A DNA stretch of 64,000 nt from Streptomyces zagrosensis (GCF_014203645.1 NZ_JACHJL010000001.1:186001-250000), one strand, 5' to 3'. Counted from the stretch's first letter, positions 35,768 through 45,382 are shown. Notes: generated by a model from the letters alone, not told the origin. Made by a program: numbers and translations.

Positions 35768-35857
35768 CCCGGGCCAGGATGCGGAACGCTTCTACGGGGC
35801 GGGCCGCGAGGTTGCACCTCGCGGCCCGCCCCGCGAAGTTGCGTGACGTCGTCGGAC

Positions 35858-36604
35858 ATGGGGGTGGGAGCGATGCCGTTCTGGGACGGCTGGGGACGTG
35901 GAGCGGGACAGAATTTCGATAGCGGTGGCGCCTCTGGGGCCGTCGAGCTGACCAAGCGGCATTCGAGCGTCTCGCTGACCAAGCAAGGCGCTGCGACCGG
36001 CAACCTCCGGGTCAACCTTTCCTGGCGGATGCGTACCTCCGACTTCAACAGCAAACCGCGCGGAGGGCTGCTGCGGCATCCGCTCCAGATGTTCAAGCCG
36101 GAGATGGTGCAGGCGCAGGGGCCCGCGATGGTCAATGTGGACCTCGACCTGGCATGCATGTACGAACTACAAAACGGCAGCAAGGGCGTGGTGCAGCCGC
36201 TGGGCAACTTCTTCGGATCGCTGAACGAGTCGCCCTATGTCCAACTCAGTGGCGACGACCGGTTCGGTTCGGCGTCCGGTGAGACGGTCTATATCAACAT
36301 GGACCACAAGGACGACTTCAGCCGGTTGTTGATCTTCGTCTACATCTACGACGGCACGCCCGCCTTCGACCGGACGCACGGAGTGGTCACGCTCTACCCG
36401 AGCAACGGTCCGCGCATCGAGATCATCCTCGACGAGCGCGCCCCCCAGGCGCGGTCCTGCGCCGTGGTGCTCATAGAGAACGTCAAGGGCGAGATCATCG
36501 TGCGGCGCGAGGTGAAGTACGTCTACGGGTTCCAGGCGGAGATCGACCGCTTGTACGGGTGGGGACTTCAGTGGGGCCGGGGCTACAAAAAGGCCAAGGT
36601 CTGA
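35858..36604 (+). CDS. TerD-family protein, longer variant
   Basis: A 248-residue protein of the TerD superfamily with an N-terminal extension ('MPFWDGWGRG') and a long insert. The core runs 'IELTKRHSSVSL'-like to 'LYPSNGPRIEIILDERAPQARSCAVVLIENVKGEI'. 'TVYINMDHKDDFSRLLIFVYIYDGTPAF' is typical of the tellurium-resistance TerF-like subfamily. Three starts are possible: GTG 35843, ATG 35858, ATG 35873; a GGGAG lies just before the last. It follows the membrane gene in the same direction. Confidence 0.87.
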   Translation: MGVGAMPFWDGWGRGAGQNFDSGGASGAVELTKRHSSVSLTKQGAATGNLRVNLSWRMRTSDFNSKPRGGLLRHPLQMFKPEMVQAQGPAMVNVDLDLACMYELQNGSKGVVQPLGNFFGSLNESPYVQLSGDDRFGSASGETVYINMDHKDDFSRLLIFVYIYDGTPAFDRTHGVVTLYPSNGPRIEIILDERAPQARSCAVVLIENVKGEIIVRREVKYVYGFQAEIDRLYGWGLQWGRGYKKAKV

Positions 36605-36671
36605 GGCGCCAGGCCGGCATCCGGGGCCGTTGGTTCCCCTCGGGTGCGGCCTCGGACGCGGCTTCCGGCGC

Positions 36672-37700
36672 TCAGTGGCGCCGCTGGAACTGGGGCCCCT
36701 GGGGCGGAAGTTGAAAGGCGGGATCGGGCACCGGCACCACTCGCTGCGGGTGCTGCGGGTAGCCATACGCCGGATGCTGCGGATATCCGTAACTGGGCTG
36801 CGCAGGCACCGGTGGGTGCTGCGGGTACCCCGCCCACTGGGCGTCGCCCCGCCCCCTTGGCCCGCCTTCGGGGGCGTACGCGGGCGCACTTGCGGGCTGT
36901 GGTGGAGCGATCGGAGGGGCGGTCGGCGGCGCCGGCGGAGGCGGCGGGAAGCCGTACCCTGTCGCCGCGCGCTGCGGTGGGGTGGCAGGAGGCCCCGGCG
37001 CTGCGGTTGGGCCGCCCGGCGCGGGAGCACCCGTTGGGCCTGGTGCGCCGGTGGCATACGAGGGGCCCGCCGGGATGGTGGCGCCCGTATGGCCCGGTGT
37101 GTCGGTGCTGTGCGGGGCCGGCTGCGGGGCGGGCGGCGCAGCGGGCGGTGCTTCGGCCTCGTCCACCGAGATGCCGAACTCCGTGGCCAGGCCCACGAGT
37201 CCGGAGTCGTAGCCCTGCCCGAGCGCGCGGAACTTCCAGCGCTCGCCGCGCCGATACAGCTCGCCGCAGATGAGCGCAGTCTCCTCGCCTGTCTCGGCGG
37301 TCACGTCGAAGACCGCGATGGGTTCGGTGCCATCGGCTGCCGAGGCGTCGTACAGCCGCAGGCTCAGGTCGCGGACCCGGCCGAACGGGCCGCCATCGGC
37401 GGAGGCCGCGAGCACCACCCGGTTCACCCCCGCATCGAGCGGCGCCAAATCGGCCTCGATGGTGTCCGTAAGTCCTTCCGTAAGCCGTTTTTTGGGCAAA
37501 TGTCGCACCAGCCCCGAAGGGTGCCGCGGCTGGTTGTAGAAGACGAAGTCCTCGTCCGAGCGCACATGGCCGTCACCGGCGAGCAGCAGGGCCGAGGCGT
37601 CCACGTCCGGTACGTCCGGCCCTGGTGTCCAGCGCAGCACCGCCCGTACGGCAGTTGCCTCCAGCGGGATGTTCGACCCCTTCGACATCGCGTGCGTCAT
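36672..37700 (-). CDS. TerD-family protein with long proline-rich tail
   Basis: A 342-residue protein. The first about 180 residues are a TerD domain ('[35 protein letters not shown]' to '[25 protein letters not shown]'). The remainder is proline/alanine/glycine/tyrosine rich, with 'YGYPQHP'-like repeats at the end, and is surely disordered. The tail may recruit partners or link to membranes. The gene is divergent from the aldolase gene (239-base gap), on the opposite strand to the other three TerD genes. Confidence 0.88.
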   Translation of the reverse strand: MTHAMSKGSNIPLEATAVRAVLRWTPGPDVPDVDASALLLAGDGHVRSDEDFVFYNQPRHPSGLVRHLPKKRLTEGLTDTIEADLAPLDAGVNRVVLAASADGGPFGRVRDLSLRLYDASAADGTEPIAVFDVTAETGEETALICGELYRRGERWKFRALGQGYDSGLVGLATEFGISVDEAEAPPAAPPAPQPAPHSTDTPGHTGATIPAGPSYATGAPGPTGAPAPGGPTAAPGPPATPPQRAATGYGFPPPPPAPPTAPPIAPPQPASAPAYAPEGGPRGRGDAQWAGYPQHPPVPAQPSYGYPQHPAYGYPQHPQRVVPVPDPAFQLPPQGPQFQRRH

Positions 37701-37939
37701 GGCCGCAATCCTGCCCTCCCGATGGGGGCGGTAACAACGTGGGGGCGGTGCGCTGGGTAAGTGGTGGGTAAGCGGTGGCTATCCAAGCGATACGGGAAGC
37801 GAGTCCACCCTGCGTATGCATGTGAGTTACCGGACTTTCATGCACTTGGGGAACTCTTGACCCGCATTGGTCGTACGATTATCGGCCACGCTTCCGGCCA
37901 GTCGGGCTGTCGGAAGGCTGCGGCAGCTCAGGGAGTTTT

Positions 37940-39112
37940 ATGCGTCATTTCGGACATCTATCGGCGGAAGCGCGGAAGGACCTCTTCCATCGTGAGCCGA
38001 CCGAGTTCACGGCCGACGCACCGGCCGGAACCCTCGCCGTGGCCCTCGGAGCCACCCTCTACAGTCCTGCCACCCGGTCCCACCTCGCCGACGCCATCAT
38101 CAAACAGGCAGGCCAGGGCGTGGTCTCGATGGTGCTGTGCCTAGAGGACTCGATCGACGACGGCGAGGTGAAGCAAGCCGAGGAGAACCTGGTTCGGCAA
38201 TTCGCCGAGTTGGCCGCACGGGACGCCGGCACCGCGTTGCCGCTGCTCTTCATCCGGGTACGGGCCGCCGAGCAGATCCCGGATCTGATCCGAAGGCTCG
38301 ACTCCTCGGTACGGCTGCTGTCCGGATTTGTGCTTCCCAAGTTCACCGAAGAGCGAGGCGTACCGTTCCTTGAGGCGCTCGCATCCTGCGATCCGGGCCT
38401 GGAGCGGCGGTTGTACGCCATGCCCGTGCTGGAATCGCCGGAGTTGCTGCATCTGGAGACCCGGGCGGAGACCCTGGGCGGCATAGCCCGCACCGTGGAC
38501 AAATACCGGGACCGGGTGCTGGCGCTACGGCTCGGCGTCACCGACTTCTGCTCCGCCTACGGGCTGCGCAGGGCGCCCGATATGACGGCGTACGACGTGC
38601 AGTTGGTCGCCTCAGTCATCGCGGACGTGGTCAATGTGCTCGGCCGCGCGGACGGCACCGGGTTCACGGTCACCGGCCCGGTGTGGGAATACTTCAAGCC
38701 GCACGAGCGCATGTTCAAGCCGCAGCTTCGGCGCAGCCCCTTCATAGGGGAGGCCGAGGCGTTGCGTACCGCGCTCATCGAGCACGACATGGACGGGCTG
38801 CTGCGCGAGATCGAACTCGACCGCGCGAACGGCCTTCAGGGCAAGACCTGCATTCATCCCACCCATGTGGCACCCGTGCACGCGTTGTCGGTCGTCAGCC
38901 ATGAGGAGTTCAGCGACGCGGCCGACATCCTCCAGCCGCAGCGCTGCGGCGGCGGTGTGCTGCGTTCCGCGTACACGAACAAGATGAACGAGGTGAAGCC
39001 ACACCGGGCCTGGGCCGAGCGCACCGTGCTGCGCGCCGAGGTGTTCGGGGTGGCGCGTGAGGGCGTGGGATTCGTGGAACTGCTCTCGGCGGGGCTGCCC
39101 ACTGCGCACTGA
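37940..39112 (+). CDS. HpcH/HpaI aldolase / citrate-lyase-like enzyme
   Basis: A 390-residue TIM-barrel enzyme of the CitE/HpcH superfamily. 'GATLYSPATRSHLADAII' opens it and 'VVSMVLCLEDSIDDGEVKQAE' carries the acidic Mg ligand. 'CIHPTHVAPVHALSVVSHEE' matches the 'C/I-HP' block near the C-terminus of CitE-like proteins. Many members cleave C-C bonds in acyl-CoA or keto-acid substrates. In Ter-linked clusters this type is thought to help build a nucleoside-like product; that is inference. The PRTase fusion starts about 110 bases later. Confidence 0.85.
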   Translation: MRHFGHLSAEARKDLFHREPTEFTADAPAGTLAVALGATLYSPATRSHLADAIIKQAGQGVVSMVLCLEDSIDDGEVKQAEENLVRQFAELAARDAGTALPLLFIRVRAAEQIPDLIRRLDSSVRLLSGFVLPKFTEERGVPFLEALASCDPGLERRLYAMPVLESPELLHLETRAETLGGIARTVDKYRDRVLALRLGVTDFCSAYGLRRAPDMTAYDVQLVASVIADVVNVLGRADGTGFTVTGPVWEYFKPHERMFKPQLRRSPFIGEAEALRTALIEHDMDGLLREIELDRANGLQGKTCIHPTHVAPVHALSVVSHEEFSDAADILQPQRCGGGVLRSAYTNKMNEVKPHRAWAERTVLRAEVFGVAREGVGFVELLSAGLPTAH

Positions 39113-39224
39113 GGTGCGGGCCACGCACGGCTTGGGCCGCGCTCGCTTGCCTGGGGACGCGTACACGCCGGAGCGCGTGCGACGCGGGGCGCATGGCCGG
39201 TTCCGGGCGCCTGGTGGAGGGGAT

Positions 39225-42200
39225 GTGGCAGAGCGGGATGATGTGGGTGATGTGGGCGACATGAGGAACGACGGAGTGGGGCAGCGCGTGATGTGGTCAG
39301 GTCAGTGGGTCGCGGACCACCTGGGAATCGCTCTAGAGGACGCGCCCGCGGGCTCGGGCGATGCGTTGACCGGGGGCGACGCGTTGACCGGAGACGGCGG
39401 CGTTTGGGGCGGGGGCGGGGGTGCTGCCGGTGGTGCCGGTGGTGCTGCTGGTGCTGGTGAGCGGTTGCGGGGGTTGCTGGGGCTCGCGTTGCGGCGTAAT
39501 CCTCGGCGGGCCCATCTGCTGGTGTCCAACGTCCTTGGCAAACACGTACCGCAGCGGCCCGCCATCGTCTACGGCGCGGGGGTGCGGCTCGGTGAGCGGG
39601 TGCGCGCTCTGCTCGGCGATACCCAAGCGGCCCGCGCGGTCGTGCTCGGTTACGCGGAGACCGCGACCGGGCTTGGCCACAGCGTTGCGGACGGGCTCGC
39701 GCTCGCCCCGTATCTCCACTCGACCCGCAGGCCGGTGGCCGGGGTGCGGCCGGTGGGCGGCTTCGAAGAGGAGCACAGCCACGCGAGCTCGCATCTGCTG
39801 CTACCGGAGCACCCTGAACTGCTGGCAGGCGATGGGCCATTGGTCCTGGTGGACGACGAGTTCTCGACCGGGCGCACGGTCTTGAACACCATCGAGGTGT
39901 TGCACCGGCGCTTCCCCAGGGACCGGTATGTCGTGGTGGCCTTGGTCGATATGCGCTCGGCTGCCGACCGCGCCCAGCTGGAGCGCGTCGCGGCCACGCT
40001 GGGCGCCCGGGTGGACCTGATCGCCCTGGCGGCGGGCACGGTGCGGCTACCGGCCGATGTGCTGGCGCGCGGCCAGGCACTGGTGGCCGAGCACGAGGCG
40101 GCGGCATCGCCGGAGGCTGGTGGGGCACGGGCCGATGGGGCGCGCGCCGGCGGGGTGGAGGCTGGCGTACGGGCCGCGGAGCCTGGTGTGCAGGGCGCGG
40201 GGGGCGTTCGCGTAAGCCCCCGGGTGGTTGCCCGGCGCGTAGCACTCGGTTGGCCCCGGGGGCTGCCCGACGGTGGTCGGCACGGCTTCACACCGGAGCA
40301 CCGGGCGACCCTTGAGTCCGCGCTGCCCGACATGGCCCGGCGCATCGCCGCGGCGCTCCACGCCGATGCGGCAACGGGCCCGAAGGCGGTGCGTACCACG
40401 GCGGTGGATGCCGTGGCGACGGCTGAGGCAGCGATGACGGCTGAGGCAACCGGGACGCCGGTGGCAACCGCGACGCCGGTGGCAGCCGAGACCCGAGACC
40501 CGGCCGCACACGGTGCGGCAGCGCGCGGCGCGCAGCCGGAGGTGTCGCGCGTGCTGGTGCTCGGGTTCGAAGAGTTGATGTACGCGCCGCTGCGGCTGGC
40601 CGAGGCGTTGCAGGAGGTGCTGCTGCTCCAGGACGCGGCGCAGGGGCCGGGGACCGGCGCGCCCGAGGTGCGGTACTCGACCACGACCAGGTCGCCCGTG
40701 CTGGCGCTCGATGACCCCGAGTACGCCATCCGCACCCGCCTCACGTTCCCCGCGCACGATGCGCCCGCTGACGGGCCTGGGCCGCGTTACGCGTACAACG
40801 TGGACCCCGGTAGCGACCCGGGGCGCCGCTTCGACGCCATCGTGGCCGTCGTGGATTCGGCCGCCGATACGGACGCACTGCACGCGCCGGGCGGACTGCT
40901 GGACGTGCTCGCCGCCCATACGGAGCGGCTGCTGTTCGCCGTGGTGCCGTCCTACGTCCCACCCACCGCGCCGGACGCCCCCGCGCTCACCCCGCCCGGG
41001 CCCGCGTCAAACCCGCAGCCCCGGCCGTCTCTTCCGCCCGACACGCCCCCCACCCCGCGCGCGCCCATCGGCGCGCCCGACCGACAGGCGCCATCCATGC
41101 CAGAGCCGCTCCGCGGGCCCGACTTCTCCTCGTACGCCGCCGACGAGGTCGGCTGGTTGTTGCAGGACTTCTCCGCCGTCACGTTGGAGGCGCCGATCGA
41201 GGAGCGGGAGGAGGCGATCCAGAGCGGGGGCGCGCACTACGCGGAGTCGCTGCCCGTCGAGTACCAGCCGAGCGAGGCGTACCACGCGCTGTTCCAGGCC
41301 GCGCTGAAGACCTCGGCCGCTCGCATCGCGCAAGCCGTGGGGGCGGTGACGGAGACGGTGCTCGCCGAACACGGCACACGCCCTGGGCGCGGGCCCGAAG
41401 CCCGGCCCGTGCTGGTCTCACTGGCGCGTGCGGGCACGCCGGTCGGCGTGCTGATGCGCCGCTGGGCCCAGCACGCGCACGGAATCGACCTGCCGCACTA
41501 CGCAATCTCCATCGTGCGCGGCCGTGGCATCGACACCGCGGCGCTGCACTGGCTGGCCCGGCACCATGACCCGGTGGACATCGTCTTCGTGGACGGCTGG
41601 ACCGGAAAGGGCGCCATCACCCGCGAACTGGCGCAGGCCATCGAGGAGTTCGAGGCAACGGGCGGGGCACGCGGGTTCGATCCGCGGATCGCCGTGCTCG
41701 CCGACCCCGGCGGCTGTGTGGAGACGTACGGGACCCGAGACGACTTCCTCATCCCGTCCGCGTGCCTGAACTCGACGGTCTCCGGGCTCATATCGCGCAC
41801 CGTGCTCCGCGCGGACCTGGTGCGGCCCGGCCAGTTCCACGGCGCGAAGTTCTATCGCGAGTTGGCCGGTGTTGACCTCTCCACGATGTTCCTCGACACG
41901 ATCGCGGGCCACTTCGCCGAGGTGGCCGACGACGTGGCCCGCGACGCGAAGGAGTTGGCGTCCGCACGGCGGGCGCCCACCTGGGAGGGCTGGGCCGCCG
42001 TCGAGCGGATCAGCGAGGCGTACGGCATCCACGACGTGAACCTCGTCAAGCCGGGCGTCGGCGAAACCACCCGGGTCCTGCTGCGCCGCGTCCCGTGGAA
42101 GGTCCTCGCACAGCGCGGCGCGGGGCCCGACCTTGACCACGTCCGGCTGCTCGCCGAGCAGCGCGGGGTCCCGGTGGAGGAGGTGGATGACCTGCCGTAC

Positions 42201-42275
42201 AGCTGCGTCGGGTTGATACACCCCCGCTTTACGCGCGGCGCGACCGGCGCGGACGGAAAGGCAGTCGCCTCGTGA
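39225..42275 (+). CDS. Phosphoribosyltransferase - TRSP - StiP/PRTase_1 fusion
   Basis: A 1016-residue cytosolic multidomain protein. Residues about 20-290 form a PRTase; 'LVLVDDEFSTGRTVLNTI' (about 205-221) is the PRPP-binding loop, and the domain includes the 'YAETATGLGHSVA' block. Residues about 300-600 hold the TRSP domain, whose name-giving TRSP is visible near residue 490 ('STTTRSPVL'). Residues about 625-1000 are the StiP/PRTase_1 unit, with 'VSLARAGTPVGVLMRRW', 'DIVFVDGWTGKGAITREL' and 'LNSTVSGLISRTVL'. Low-complexity Gly/Ala linkers separate the domains. GTG 39225 follows GGAGGGG; ATG 39261 is an alternative. Confidence 0.85.
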   Translation: MAERDDVGDVGDMRNDGVGQRVMWSGQWVADHLGIALEDAPAGSGDALTGGDALTGDGGVWGGGGGAAGGAGGAAGAGERLRGLLGLALRRNPRRAHLLVSNVLGKHVPQRPAIVYGAGVRLGERVRALLGDTQAARAVVLGYAETATGLGHSVADGLALAPYLHSTRRPVAGVRPVGGFEEEHSHASSHLLLPEHPELLAGDGPLVLVDDEFSTGRTVLNTIEVLHRRFPRDRYVVVALVDMRSAADRAQLERVAATLGARVDLIALAAGTVRLPADVLARGQALVAEHEAAASPEAGGARADGARAGGVEAGVRAAEPGVQGAGGVRVSPRVVARRVALGWPRGLPDGGRHGFTPEHRATLESALPDMARRIAAALHADAATGPKAVRTTAVDAVATAEAAMTAEATGTPVATATPVAAETRDPAAHGAAARGAQPEVSRVLVLGFEELMYAPLRLAEALQEVLLLQDAAQGPGTGAPEVRYSTTTRSPVLALDDPEYAIRTRLTFPAHDAPADGPGPRYAYNVDPGSDPGRRFDAIVAVVDSAADTDALHAPGGLLDVLAAHTERLLFAVVPSYVPPTAPDAPALTPPGPASNPQPRPSLPPDTPPTPRAPIGAPDRQAPSMPEPLRGPDFSSYAADEVGWLLQDFSAVTLEAPIEEREEAIQSGGAHYAESLPVEYQPSEAYHALFQAALKTSAARIAQAVGAVTETVLAEHGTRPGRGPEARPVLVSLARAGTPVGVLMRRWAQHAHGIDLPHYAISIVRGRGIDTAALHWLARHHDPVDIVFVDGWTGKGAITRELAQAIEEFEATGGARGFDPRIAVLADPGGCVETYGTRDDFLIPSACLNSTVSGLISRTVLRADLVRPGQFHGAKFYRELAGVDLSTMFLDTIAGHFAEVADDVARDAKELASARRAPTWEGWAAVERISEAYGIHDVNLVKPGVGETTRVLLRRVPWKVLAQRGAGPDLDHVRLLAEQRGVPVEEVDDLPYSCVGLIHPRFTRGATGADGKAVAS

Positions 42276-43204
42276 CCACGCCCCACGCCTCCCAACCCAC
42301 CGGCCCCGAAACCGCTCCGGTGACCTCTTCGCCCACCGGCCGCGAAACCGCCCCGGCGGGCTCCGTCCCGGGCCCAGCGGCCCGCGCGGCGGCTCGTACG
42401 CTCGTCGCCAGCGATCTCGACCGGACGCTCATCTACTCGGCCGCCGCGCTGGCACTCGACGTGCCCGATGCGCTGGCGCCGCGGCTGCTGTGCGTCGAGG
42501 TGTACCAGGCCAAGCCGCTCTCGTACCTGACCGAGACCGCCGCCGCGCTGCTCGTCGAGCTCGCGTCGGCCGCCGTCTTCGTCCCGGCCACGACCCGCAC
42601 TCGGGAGCAGTACGGGCGCATCCGCCTGCCGGGCCCGCCGCCGCGCTACGCGGTCTGCGCGAACGGCGGCCATCTGCTGGTGGACGGTGAGAGCGACCCG
42701 GATTGGCACCGCGGTGTCCGCCAGGCGCTGAGCACCGAGTGTGCGGGGCTCGCGGAGATACGCGCCCACCTGGTCGCCACCGCCGATCCGGCGTGGCTGC
42801 TCAAGGAGCGCAGCGCGGAGGACCTGTTCGCCTATCTCGTGGTCGAGCGTGCGCTGTTGCCCGATGGCTGGGTGCGGGAGTTGACGGAGTGGGCCGAGCA
42901 GCGCGGTTGGGGCGTCTCGCTCCAGGGCCGCAAGCTGTACGTGGTGCCCAGGCCGCTGACGAAGAGCGCCGCCGTCGCCGAGGTGGCGCGGCGTACCGGA
43001 GCGCAGCGGGTGCTCGGCGCGGGGGACGCCCTCCTGGATGCGGATCTGCTGCTCGCCGCCGACCAGGGCTGGCGCCCGGGGCACGGCGAACTGGCCGAAG
43101 CGAACTGGTCGGCACCGCATGTCAGCGCCCTCGCGGAGCGTGGTGTGGCGGCCGGCGAGGAGATCTTGCGCCAGTTCCTCAAGGCGGCGGGCGGGAGTTC
43201 CTGA
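42272..43204 (+). CDS. HAD-family hydrolase, Ter-cluster type
   Basis: A 310-residue haloacid-dehalogenase-fold phosphatase. Asp48 and Asp50 in 'VASDLDRTLIY' are the nucleophile and acid/base; 'GAGDALLDADLL' is the later acidic motif. A C2-type cap lies between them. The first 40 residues are proline/threonine rich and unstructured. The GTG overlaps the PRTase-fusion stop (GTGA), so translation is coupled. It probably dephosphorylates an intermediate made by the PRTase domains. Confidence 0.86.
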   Translation: MTTPHASQPTGPETAPVTSSPTGRETAPAGSVPGPAARAAARTLVASDLDRTLIYSAAALALDVPDALAPRLLCVEVYQAKPLSYLTETAAALLVELASAAVFVPATTRTREQYGRIRLPGPPPRYAVCANGGHLLVDGESDPDWHRGVRQALSTECAGLAEIRAHLVATADPAWLLKERSAEDLFAYLVVERALLPDGWVRELTEWAEQRGWGVSLQGRKLYVVPRPLTKSAAVAEVARRTGAQRVLGAGDALLDADLLLAADQGWRPGHGELAEANWSAPHVSALAERGVAAGEEILRQFLKAAGGSS

Positions 43205-43234
43205 CGTCCCGATCGGGCGTACGCCAGGCGCGAA

Positions 43235-43352
43235 GCTGGCCCCGAGGTGCGTACGGGGCCAGCGCGCCCCGTGCCCCGTGCCCCGTACGGAATCCCCGTG
43301 CCCCGTACGCGTACGGAACCCTCCGCGCCCCGTGCCCCGTACGGAGTCCCCG
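43235..43352. terminator. Hairpin and duplicated CCCCGTGCCCCGTACGG units
   Basis: Arms GCTGGCCCC (43235-43243) and GGGGCCAGC (43255-43263) form a hairpin just after the HAD gene. The rest of the gap repeats 'GCCCCGTGCCCCGTACGGAxTCCCCG' (around 43265-43298 and 43326-43352). The convergent DedA gene begins at 43359. Confidence 0.65.
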
Positions 43353-43358
43353 CCGCGC

Positions 43359-43982
43359 CTATTCGCGCCGCCTGCCCTGTCCCGGCCGGGTCAGCCGGAG
43401 TGCGATGAACGCGATGACGGCCAGCGCTGCCACGGCGAGTACGCCCTTGGAGTAGACGGAGACATAGTCCGAGACGTCCTCCCAGTTGTCCCCCAGGGCG
43501 TACCCGGCGAGCACGAACGCCGTGTTCCAGATGAGGCTGCCGAGCGTGGTCAAAGCGATGAAGACAGGCAGCGACATCCGTTCGACGCCGGCGGGGATGG
43601 AGATGAGGCTGCGAAAGATGGGAATCATGCGGCCGAAGAAGATGGCCTTCGTGCCGTGCCGGACGAACCAAGCCTCGGTCTTGTCGATGTCGGCCGGCTT
43701 CACCAGCGGCAGCCGCCCGGCGAGTGCGATCACCCGGTCCCGGCCGAGCAGCGCGCCCACCCAGTACAGCGCGAGCGCGCCGACCACCGAGCCCGCGGTG
43801 GTCCACGCCAGCACGGCCAGCAGGTTCATGTCACCCTGCCCGGCCGAGAACCCGGCCAGCGGCAGGATCACCTCGCTCGGCAAGGGCGGAAACAGGTTTT
43901 CCAGTGCGATGGCCAGCCCCGCGCCCGGCGCGCCGAGGGAATCCATGAGACCGGTCGCCCAGTCGGTGATGCGATCTGTCAT
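43359..43982 (-). CDS. DedA-family membrane protein
   Basis: A 207-residue polytopic protein with about four to five spans. 'ENLFPPLPSEVILPLAGF' and 'FFGRMIPIFRSLISIPAGVERM' are the DedA (SNARE-associated/VTT) signatures. Family members act in flipping of undecaprenyl phosphate or phospholipids. ATG 43982 begins 'MTDRITDWATGLMDSLG'; in-frame upstream codons are implausible. A second DedA gene is cut off at the right end of the window. Confidence 0.88.
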   Translation of the reverse strand: MTDRITDWATGLMDSLGAPGAGLAIALENLFPPLPSEVILPLAGFSAGQGDMNLLAVLAWTTAGSVVGALALYWVGALLGRDRVIALAGRLPLVKPADIDKTEAWFVRHGTKAIFFGRMIPIFRSLISIPAGVERMSLPVFIALTTLGSLIWNTAFVLAGYALGDNWEDVSDYVSVYSKGVLAVAALAVIAFIALRLTRPGQGRRRE

Positions 43983-44116
43983 GCCAAGAACGCTAGAAAC
44001 TCGGCCCCATGGCCGGCCATGGTGTGAGCCGCCCGCCGAGTGTGCCGTGCTCCGCACCCACGGCCTGCGGAAATCCTCAGTGTGCCGGGCCGGGCGATGC
44101 GATTAGCGTGCGCCGT

Positions 44117-45382
44117 ATGTGGATGTGGATGTGGGTGCGGCAGGGGCTGCGGATATCCGTGGGGCTTGCGATCGGCGGCTGCACGACCCTGCTCGGACTC
44201 GTCTACGCCGCCGTCTCGGGCCTGGCCCTGCTGTGCGTATTCGTCTGGCCGCGGGCCCGGCAGACGGTGCTTGGAGTGGTGGCGTGCGGGGCACGGCGGC
44301 TGGCCCGACTGGAGCGGTGGCGGTTGGCGTACTTCCTGCGCGTCGAGATCGGCTCGGCTTACGGCGGCAGCAGGGCGCTCGGCTACCTGGCGGTGCACTG
44401 GCTGCTGGGCGCGCTCGGCTGCCTCGTGGTGCTCGCCTTGCTGGTCGGTATGGGGTACGGATCGCTGTTGCTCTGGGGCTGGGTCATCTTCGAAAAGGGC
44501 AACTTCCTCACCAATGTGTACGCGGCGGTGGGCGGCATGTTCCTGTTCTTCCTCGCCGCGCAGAGCCTGGCCGGAATCGTCGTCTTGGAACGCCAGTTGG
44601 CCTGGCACTTCCTCGGCGTCGCTCCGCAGGACGTGCTGCGTCGCCGCATCGAGGAGCTGGCCAGCAGCAGGGCCGGGGTCGTCGCCGCCGTACACGACGA
44701 GCGCCGCCGCATCGAGCGCGATCTGCACGACGGGGTGCAGCAGCGGCTGGTGGCGCTCGGCATGCTGCTCGGCCGCGCCCGCCGCGGCCAGGACCCCGAG
44801 CGGGCCCACGCACTGCTCGTCCAGGCGCACGAGGAGAGCCGCCAGGCCCTGGCGGAGCTGCGCGAGGTCGCGTGGCGGGTGTACCCCACGGTCCTCGACG
44901 AGGCGGGGTTGCGGGCGGCCCTTGAGACCGTCGCCGAACGCTCCAGCCTGCCCGTACGCCTCGATTACGGGCTCACGGTCGAGCCCGCGATCCCGGTGCG
45001 CACCGTCGCGTACTTCGTCGTCTGCGAGGCCGTCACGAACGCCATCAAGCACGCCAACGCCCACACCATCCACATCGCCCTCACCCGCGCCCCAGCGACC
45101 CGCCCGGTGCCGGCCCTCGCGGGGCCGCACTCCGGCGCACTGCCAGGCAAGCCACCGCGCCCCGCGCCAGAGGCCACCAATCCGGCCGCCAGCGGCGGCG
45201 ACCTGGCGCTTCCACTCGTCCTGCGGGTACGGATCACCGACGACGGCTCCGGCGGCGCCGACCCCACGGGCAGCGGGCTGCTCGGGCTCGCCCAGCGGGC
45301 CGCAGCGATCGACGGCAGCCTGCGGCTGGACAGCCCGCCCGGCGGCCCCACCACCATCACAGCGGAGTTGCCGTGCGCGTAA
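44117..45382 (+). CDS. NarL-type sensor histidine kinase
   Basis: A 421-residue kinase. Two membrane regions (about 10-45 and 90-160) precede 'RRRIERDLHDGVQQRLVALGM', with His204 as phosphoacceptor; the ATP lid 'ITDDGSGGADPTGSGLLGLAQR' ends the HATPase domain. A Pro/Ala-rich insert (about 320-360) lies in the ATP domain. A -10-like TAGCGT (44104-44109) is 7 bases before ATG 44117, so the mRNA may be leaderless. It overlaps the response regulator by 10 bases. Confidence 0.9.
   Translation: MWMWMWVRQGLRISVGLAIGGCTTLLGLVYAAVSGLALLCVFVWPRARQTVLGVVACGARRLARLERWRLAYFLRVEIGSAYGGSRALGYLAVHWLLGALGCLVVLALLVGMGYGSLLLWGWVIFEKGNFLTNVYAAVGGMFLFFLAAQSLAGIVVLERQLAWHFLGVAPQDVLRRRIEELASSRAGVVAAVHDERRRIERDLHDGVQQRLVALGMLLGRARRGQDPERAHALLVQAHEESRQALAELREVAWRVYPTVLDEAGLRAALETVAERSSLPVRLDYGLTVEPAIPVRTVAYFVVCEAVTNAIKHANAHTIHIALTRAPATRPVPALAGPHSGALPGKPPRPAPEATNPAASGGDLALPLVLRVRITDDGSGGADPTGSGLLGLAQRAAAIDGSLRLDSPPGGPTTITAELPCA

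Noticed and set aside
39057..39224. Further upstream start of the PRTase fusion inside the aldolase gene's end
   Set aside because: It would overlap the aldolase coding region and has no ribosome site.
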